Of a DNA stretch of 64,000 nt, positions 57,170-64,000 are shown in pieces. Each line of letters begins with the position of its first letter. Positions within the stretch are counted from its first letter, which is position 1. A model generated the notes under the pieces. It had not been told where the DNA came from, ran no database searches, and saw nothing but the letters and a program-made list of their open reading frames with translations. The stretch comes from Rosellinia necatrix. Lineage: Eukaryota > Ascomycota > Sordariomycetes > Xylariales > Xylariaceae. A program made the position numbers and the translations under genes. The stretch covers positions 496,001 to 560,000 of the forward strand of contig JAGYVD010000010.1 of NCBI GenBank assembly GCA_021209875.1, read 5' to 3'.

Positions 57170-59662
57170 TTAGATTTCGTCAGCCTTTTCTTGCTTTGAC
57201 TTCTTCTCAGAAGCAACATCGTGATTGCTATCGGCTCCTTCAAGCCCCTCGAGCATCGCTGTGAGTCCGATTTCACGGTTAATCTCCGCCATGCGCTCGA
57301 AGTCGGCCTGAGCTGTGCCTTCTGAACCGAAAATGACGTCCTAATAAAATAGAGAATCAGCGTAAATCAAATATTCGGCGCAGTGTGCCATTCCAGGTAC
57401 CCCACGTACCATTTCTTCTAGCGTAAGTCTTTTGGTTTCCGGGACCTGCGGTTGTCGTAACATTAGCGTTGTACTTCTCGAACTCAGCCCACGGAAGGGC
57501 AGCAGCACTTACATAGAACCAGGTAAACCCAGCGCCCAAGAAAGTTAGCAACCCAAATATGATATAAGTGCCATAGCCGATTTTATTCAACATTTCGGGC
57601 GTAACCTGCCCGACGACTATTTTTTAAGGTCAGGAACAATACCCGTCCAAGCATGGCACGAGACCTACTAAAATTGTTCGCCCAGTTACTCGAGGCGCCA
57701 AGCGTCACACCATAAGGCCGCGAGCTCAGGGGCCAAATCTCAGCAACAATGATCCAGGCGCATGGGCCCCAGGAGTATCCGAAATGGATGACGAAGATCC
57801 AAACAAAGGCAACGGCCGCCCAACCCGCGGCAGACTGCGACGACCATCGATCCGCGTTTTTAGCTACGATGACCGCGATGATGATATGGCAAGTCGCCAT
57901 TCCGATCGCGCCAACGGTGAGAACTGGTTTCCGACCGATGCGGTCGATGTATAACACGGCAGGGATCGTGAAGACGAACAGGAGTATCCCCACAACACCG
58001 GTAGCCAATAGACTAGTCGTGTTGTCGTTCAAGCCGAGTGACAGGAAGATGCTGGGAGCCTGTGAATCGATGTACAGCGTCAATAAGTGTGCTTGATCTG
58101 GTGATGGACGGCACCCAGGGTTTCAGGCAATACAACTCATAGCAAGACGTTTCGAAATACCACTAACATAGTATAATACGGCGTTGATGCCTGTCCACTG
58201 CTGGAAGAACATAGTAACTGTTGCGACGATGACGCGCCTGAACATTGGCTTCGTCTGAAAAAGCGATTTGATAGCAACAAATTGTAGCTTGAATATGTTC
58301 CAGGCTGTCGGTTCACGGAGATGGGGGAAATGTTCCGCCACTGGCATAATACGTCAGCTCCTGCTTTTACGCGATAGGGTGTTCACACAGAAAGTCCATC
58401 CTTGATTTTCGAGGTGCAATAGGTATTGGTATCGCGCGGGGACAGGGGGAAGGGCTATCCCCGGACTCGAGTGAGTGACCGAGGCTACACCACAGCCGAC
58501 ATCCGCTAGACATATGCTGGGCAAGAACCATGGCCTAAAACATGATTCATCATGTGTTCTTATAGCTTGGTACTGCCTCCTCTGCGACGAAAGATAAAAG
58601 ATAACGAAATAAGATGTACCAGTTCGTTTCTCAAATTGAGATTGCGCCTTAATTTCGAGGAACTCAAGTTCAACGAGCTCATGGTTAACGCTAAGTCCTC
58701 GGAGGTGAGCTAGTATATTCCGTGCTTCGGTTTCGCGATCGTGGTGGACAAGCCAACGCGGAGAAAACGGCACTTGACACATCCGTGTTAGCAGGCTTGA
58801 TCTCTACTCATCTCAAACCGGGAATGGGAAGTAGGAAATCCCTGCGAGTATACGAGCGGTGTACTACAGAAGAAAAGGAAGTAAATTCAGCAGCACACTC
58901 ACTAAAAAGCATTCCGAAAAACAGCACAGCCGCAGGGAACAGCTGAAGACAAATTGGTACAAGCCATGCGGCATCCTGTTGCCTCCCAAGTGTCGTACCA
59001 CCAATGTAGTTAGTCCCGTAGTCAATCCAGAAACTGATCAGAATACCGAATGTGATAGCAAGCTGTTGTAGAGCTACAAGCGCGCCGCGTACTTCAGGCG
59101 GTGCCACTTCGGAGTTGTAGATAGGAATTATTGCGGCGAGGGAGCCCACGCCCATCCCCGTAACGAACCGACCGGCCAGTATCACGTTGTGGCCGCCATA
59201 TTGGGCGGTTGCTTGGATTACGACACCCAGCACGAAGACTGAGACGGCGACCAGGACACCATATTTGCGAGAGATGGTCTCGGCAACAAAACCCGACATC
59301 AACGTCCCAATCCAAGCCCCCAGTTCGAGGATGGCCGTCAGCCAACCCTTCTTCGTCTGGTCAGCCTTAGGGTCGAAAGGATCATATTCGCCCATGTCTT
59401 ATACCCATCAGCATTGCTCCGCCCGGCGAGGAGAAAAAAAAAGGCTAAGCTACGAACGAGATTTGAAAGCTGGCATGGCCAGAAGACCGGAGAACATTCC
59501 TTGGTTATAACCATACAAAACACCGCCAATACAGGCGAAAAGCGCGATTCGGAATACTCTAAAGTTCTTCACCAGAGCCATGGGGCCGGAAGCACCCATC
59601 ATACTCTGGCGACGCTTCAGAGCAGCACCGTATACGGCCGCGTTATCGACACCCGCTCCCAT
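57170..59662 (-). CDS. MFS sugar/quinate-type transporter
   Basis: A 12-TM plasma-membrane sugar porter; hexoses or quinate are the usual substrates and the exact one is not determined. Eight exons on the minus strand: 59662-59458, 59397-58903, 58772-58620, 58340-58168, 58059-57669, 57616-57513, 57445-57410, 57340-57170, giving 575 residues with all phases consistent. Motifs are TM1 CIGGVLYGYNQGMFSG, the GRFVTGMGVGSL segment, PIYNSEVAPPEVRG, the loop MPFSPRWLVHH (PESPRW equivalent), QQWTGINAVLYYAPSIF, DRIGRKP, and the end-of-TM12 motif VPETKRLTLEEMD split across two exons. The tail is Lys/Glu-rich. Introns are 52-130 nt except intron 3 (58619-58341), which is 279 nt. Exon 7 is only 36 nt. The gene appears intact. 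Confidence 0.94.
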
Positions 59663-61830
59663 GATGGGCCTAAGTTGTTTGAAAATGTTTGGGTTGTTCT
59701 AGTGTTATAGACCGCCTTCGATATATATTAATGGTTTTATTTCGCGGAGCTTATCTCGTGGCATATAGTAAAGAAGATCGAGTATTCGGTCTCGGGCATG
59801 GAGCACGACGTGAGACAACTTGTTGGCAAGGATGGCTTGGAGGAGTTAATAGCACGCTGCCATCATTTAAAAGTGCGACAGATGACCAACAGACCTTATA
59901 TGACTATCCAGAGCTACTGCGGAGAGCTGTATTATCATCATCTGAATCTGGCCACGCCTGTCGAGCGGGGTATCATAGGAACGTGTGCCCAGGGCCATGG
60001 TACGGCGTGAGACTCTGTATACTCTTGCTCCTGAACGAATCATGTCGATTGATAGAATCGGTCCTTTCCCCAGAAGACAGGGGGATGGGATAAAAGGGAA
60101 CGTAGAAAAGGATAGCTCAATAAGGATTGCATATCGTAGAGGCATGCCAGGCGACTCATAAATTCATATCAATTCCTACATCTCATTAACTAGCGAGAAC
60201 ACAAGCCCAATCTATATTGGCCTGACTATTATTTCCACTAAAACCTCGGGTGTAAACAAGTATAACTTCACATCACCGGCGTGGCAATGAGGTATTCAAT
60301 ACTGGTCGCCTCACACCTAGTTTGGACACACGTCGTGCATTGATGTACGGATGTTAGCTTTCGTGCGGAGTAGGTGCCCGGTGGTCGCATCGGCAGATCT
60401 TATAAACATTATTCGTTGATCCAGTTAGGCTGCTAGGGTAGCAATATGCGCATTTAGCCTAAATACCTGACCCGCGTAGGGCTACGTAAAGGGTTGTCCG
60501 CATTGTTTAGAGGTGGAACTATATATGTAGTAAGGAACCAGGGTGTTAAGCGCGAAAGAGCACAGACATATGCTACTGGGACAGCATCAGGGTACATGGA
60601 GCTGAAGGCGACGCTTTGTAAGCCCAGTTCTTCGATGATAGATTAATGTTGAAAATACACAAGATGACGGCAAAACGGGTTGACTACTAATGGGGACGAC
60701 CAATCAAAACACCCATTAAACACCCGCATGGAGACGTTGATATCTATGGTCGGTGTGTTTCATGAGACCACTAGCACAGATATTGCCCTTCATTCAGTTG
60801 GGACCCGAGTACAAACATAGTCAAATACTTGACCGAGAGCCAGAAAGAGGCTGATATTAGGATATATATATATATTATCTTAGGTAAATATACAAAGGAA
60901 TGAAAACGGTGAGACTTTTAGTACTGCTAGCGATGTTGCCGTGAACTAGAGGCGAGAGGGCAGATCCTGGACGACAAAAGAATCACCTAAAATTAGTTAA
61001 CTCAATCCGGCCCATAGAGACGGGTCAGGCAATAAGGTGAGAAGTCGAGCGGTTGTATTACATACCGGGATCCATTCAGCACGGATGGACGATGCAAGCT
61101 ATGCTGCCCACTCTAGTTTGCCTTCGGCCCGGGACCTAGTGACGCATGAAAATGATCGAATGACCTTATAATGGCAAAAATGATACGTTATCGACTATCT
61201 AAGCAACATTCTGATTGACTTGGACACCAAGTTTGAAGGCGCGCCTTGTAAAAATTACGAAGTAGACGTTGCGGCTGTTGAAGCTTGGCTCTATGGAAAG
61301 GATCTCGGCGTTGCGGGTACGGGCGATGGCTGTCCAATGATTTTATGGACGGCGGTTTTATAATCGGATTTCATGCCGCGATAGTAAGCTAGGCAAATTA
61401 CCAACCCTCGAGGTTCCGACAGCGTGGGAGCAGAGGCCGAAAAAACAGGCGACCACGCCAGCGGCCGTTGAAACACGGGAGCTTCGGAAACAGCATAGGG
61501 CTAGAAGACGAACGCATGGCTGGCCCAGTTCTTTTCGTCATTTCGACACGATCGTATACTTTCGTAGCCCCCGAATGGATAGTGAATTACGGATGTGTGG
61601 GTGGTTCAGCTAGGACGCATACCGATAGGTAGTAAGTCAAAGATGTTAAGATGAAATTGAGGAGAAGGGGATTGAATCTCCACGGCCCCCAACGGACACC
61701 GTGAGATGCCGTAGTCAGCCCGTTACAGTTCCGATGGGGGCGAACACGTGCTGGACCAATTCGTCGCTCGTGCAAGGGAGCTTCTGTTGTCCAGTGCTAC
61801 CCTACAAGGGACATTTGAAACAAAAACACA

Positions 61831-61832
<2 letters not shown>

Positions 61833-61887
<55 letters not shown>

Positions 61888-61902
61888 ACACACACACACA
61901 CA
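61833..61902 (+). repeat. (CA)n microsatellite
   Basis: About 35 CA units with one interruption (CATACA). No gene overlaps it. Confidence 0.97.
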
Positions 61903-63640
61903 AGTTAATAGCCCATCTCTGACGACCAAGCAAGTGGTGGAAACCGCTAATCTCTGTAAACTCAAGAGAATACGCGAGCGGGCATTCGTAGGTTCCGGGT
62001 GAGGAGACGAGCAAGCAAGCGCCTTCAGGGGCTTTCCAAATCTTTTTCCAATTGCCTTCGGGCTCTAAACCTCTCTCGGGCATCGCTAGTTGACCCAATA
62101 CCACATCACGTTAATCAACTGTGAACATGCACAAGTACAGATGGAGATAGACTAAAAGATCAGGGGTCAGGGACCGACCCGAACTAATATTAGACGATAC
62201 CCATGACGATGTCTACTTGGGCAACGGCGACGAACCAGCGATGTGTGAAGTGCAGAGTAACTAATAACTAATTAGTTTTATAGAGCACGCATGCCGGGCG
62301 AATGAGAAGCAGGTTCAAGAACCGGCCTCGGCAGCGCAGCCCACGTACTACGCAGCCAACAGGAACGTCTACCTATGTGTGGTAAGGACTGCAATGTTTT
62401 CTCCGCTGCCGTTTCTTGGCATCACGACCCATGGCTCCCCAGCGCCCCAAAACAGGCCACTCGGCTGTCGAAGCGAGAATATCGGCGTTTAGGCCACAGC
62501 AAGTCTTCCGAATAGCTTAGCCAGATTAGCCACTTTAGGGACAATCATGATCGTCCTGTCCTAGCGTCAGTGCGGATGCCGCATGACAGTACTATCATAG
62601 ACGCGCGCCTCTGTAGATTCCCATGTTCCCATCTTTCCACTTTGTCCGTTTTCGTGCTCACCCCGCGATGATCATCTCTGTACCCCAATTTAGTCGATGC
62701 TGCTGTCTTCTTCGTCTTCTCTTTTTGACATGCCCCTTCTGCACCTATAATATATCGCTGCATACGTCTGCTACGTCTCCTAGTACCTTTACATGTTCTA
62801 TCACTGGACACTCATTTCGATACTTTGAAACGGAATTGAGCTTCACCGAAAAAAAAAAAAAAATTGAGAGGGAAAGAGAGAGAGAAATAAAGGGAGCCAA
62901 GATCGTAACACGTGTGACTGGGTATGATTGGTACTTCTTGGCGTTTTCAAAACAAGCGCCGTGATACATTCCTTCACGAGCTCAACATCGTCAACATGAT
63001 GAGGTACTACCATATATGGAGCTATGCTAAGTGTTACACTGTTAGACGACTATTCTGTCCTCGTTAGGGGATGGTAAGTCCTTTTGTAACCCGACCAGGA
63101 TCTGACTGAATTGCTACTTAATTGGCTCCCAGATAGCACCAAATTGGTCATGTATGGTACCCTGTTCTGCAAGGTACCGGTTTTTACTTCCCTTACTGTA
63201 ACCCACACTCTACATTCTCTCCCCATACCCACTTGGGCTCTTTTTCCTTTTCCTTATTTTTTTTTTTTCCTTTTCATCTGTTTCCCTTCTCCGATCCTTG
63301 TGTAGTTACGGGAGTGCGGGACGGGCCATACCGGATAAGTTGTTGCCACTATACTCTTTTGCTTTTGCTTTTCTTTTCTTTTCTTTTGCTTTTCTTGTCC
63401 GTCTTTTAATGGTTTGCGATGTAATAGGCCCAGTGCCTCGAAGAGTTGCTAGCCCAGGTACTAATTATCCAGCCACAAGCACAAGGGTGCATATGCCCAC
63501 ATCCATTCACAACCCAGATCTAAGCGCATGTGGACAGAATGAGACAGGTTGATTAGAGGTTCGCATCTTATACGATTTCGCAGACTAACTAACAAGCCAG
63601 TTGATGATCCCGACATGCCCATCCATCCAGGTAGCTAGTA

Positions 63641-63662
63641 GATAGGTAGGTAGGTAGGTAGG
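63641..63662 (+). repeat. (GGTA)n short tandem repeat
   Basis: Several consecutive TAGG/GGTA units, of the same word class as the other TACC/GGTA tracts in the window. Confidence 0.85.
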
Positions 63663-64000
63663 GAGGCATAGTCCGAATACTATTACTCCGGACTGAATTC
63701 ATTTCATGCGTCCATTCATTCATCTAGTTATCTCGTTATGTTGCTTGCTTCTCTTTTTGGCATCTCCCAAGTTCCCGCGTCTGCGGTTGTTCACGTTGTC
63801 GCGCGCATAGCGATAGTAGTAGTGTAGTATACAACCAACAACGTCCGCATAGTACCACTTACATCCATCTGCATATAGGGCTGGCGGCTAATGACACCCT
63901 TCCGTCCATCCACCTCTTCTTCTATTTTTGACCGTTTATCTGGCCCGCTACCCTTTTCCTCTTCCGTCGACCGTACCTTTCTGCTTTGGAGGCTTCGCAG

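Larger units (their letters stand above)
59663..64000. other. 4.3-kb gene-poor region
   Basis: No frame here shows family similarity or a convincing exon chain. The region holds the transporter promoter at its left edge, a (CA)n tract at 61.8 kb, an A run near 62851-62863, T/C-rich stretches near 63240-63400 and a GGTA tract at 63641-63660. Mixed base composition argues against strong RIP. Confidence 0.5.

Noticed and set aside
59689..60093. 134-codon frame upstream of the sugar transporter
   Set aside because: It lies in the promoter side of that gene and has no recognisable features.

Overview
The window is nuclear DNA of a filamentous ascomycete (Pezizomycotina). Genes carry many short introns of about 50-280 nt with GT-AG ends and CTAAC/CTGAC-type branch sites. 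Intergenic spaces are long, simple repeats are common, and one end is an AT-rich block of the kind left by repeat-induced point mutation (RIP). Families such as UapA-type purine permease, fungal-only DUF1776, Zn2Cys6 regulator, AA9 and CYP65-like P450 fit a Sordariomycete; the class is inferred and no species is claimed. I rebuilt exon structures by hand, using splice motifs, reading phase and protein-family conservation, and all given exon sets sum to whole codons.

Layout. 1-1.2 kb: AT-rich RIP-like block. 1.3-2.7 kb (-): biotin synthase. 4.4-6.4 kb (+): allantoate-permease-type MFS transporter. 6.9-8.7 kb (-): cytochrome P450, convergent with the transporter. 8.7-13.2 kb: gene-poor. 13.2-14.6 kb (+): motor-only kinesin broken by a 1-nt frameshift. 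15.9-17.0 kb (+): Old Yellow Enzyme-type flavin oxidoreductase. 17.9-19.8 kb (+): DUF1776 SDR-like protein with a tiny last exon. 20.4-21.4 kb (-): CPSF30/Yth1, frameshifted in a G/C run. 22.6-25.9 kb (+): GH31 alpha-glucosidase with an unusual hydrophobic N-terminus. 26.3-27.5 kb (+): Zn2Cys6 regulator. 27.8-28.6 kb (+): hypothetical protein. 29.4-29.6 kb (+): an AA9 LPMO reduced to its signal peptide and C-terminus. 30.1-30.5 kb (-): small secreted protein.

33.7-34.7 kb (-): ribosomal protein uS19/RPS15, in seven exons with one GC-AG intron. 35.5-35.7 kb (-): small charged helical protein beside a (GTT)30 tract. 37.8-40.0 kb (+): UapA/UapC-like xanthine/uric acid permease. 40.4-44.0 kb (-): 26S proteasome subunit RPN2. 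47.2-50.1 kb (+): Cet1-type RNA 5'-triphosphatase (capping enzyme beta). 51.3-56.1 kb (-): a two-exon giant of about 1570 residues with a coding 45-bp minisatellite, C2H2 fingers and acidic low-complexity tracts. 57.2-59.7 kb (-): eight-exon sugar/quinate-type transporter. 59.7-64 kb: gene-poor, with a (CA)n tract.

The genes do not form one pathway. Housekeeping functions (RPS15, RPN2, CPSF30, capping triphosphatase, biotin synthase) are mixed with nutrient uptake and secreted or metabolic genes (MFS, NCS2, GH31, AA9 remnant, P450, OYE). I found no convincing secondary-metabolite cluster, tRNA, rRNA, CRISPR array or intact transposon.
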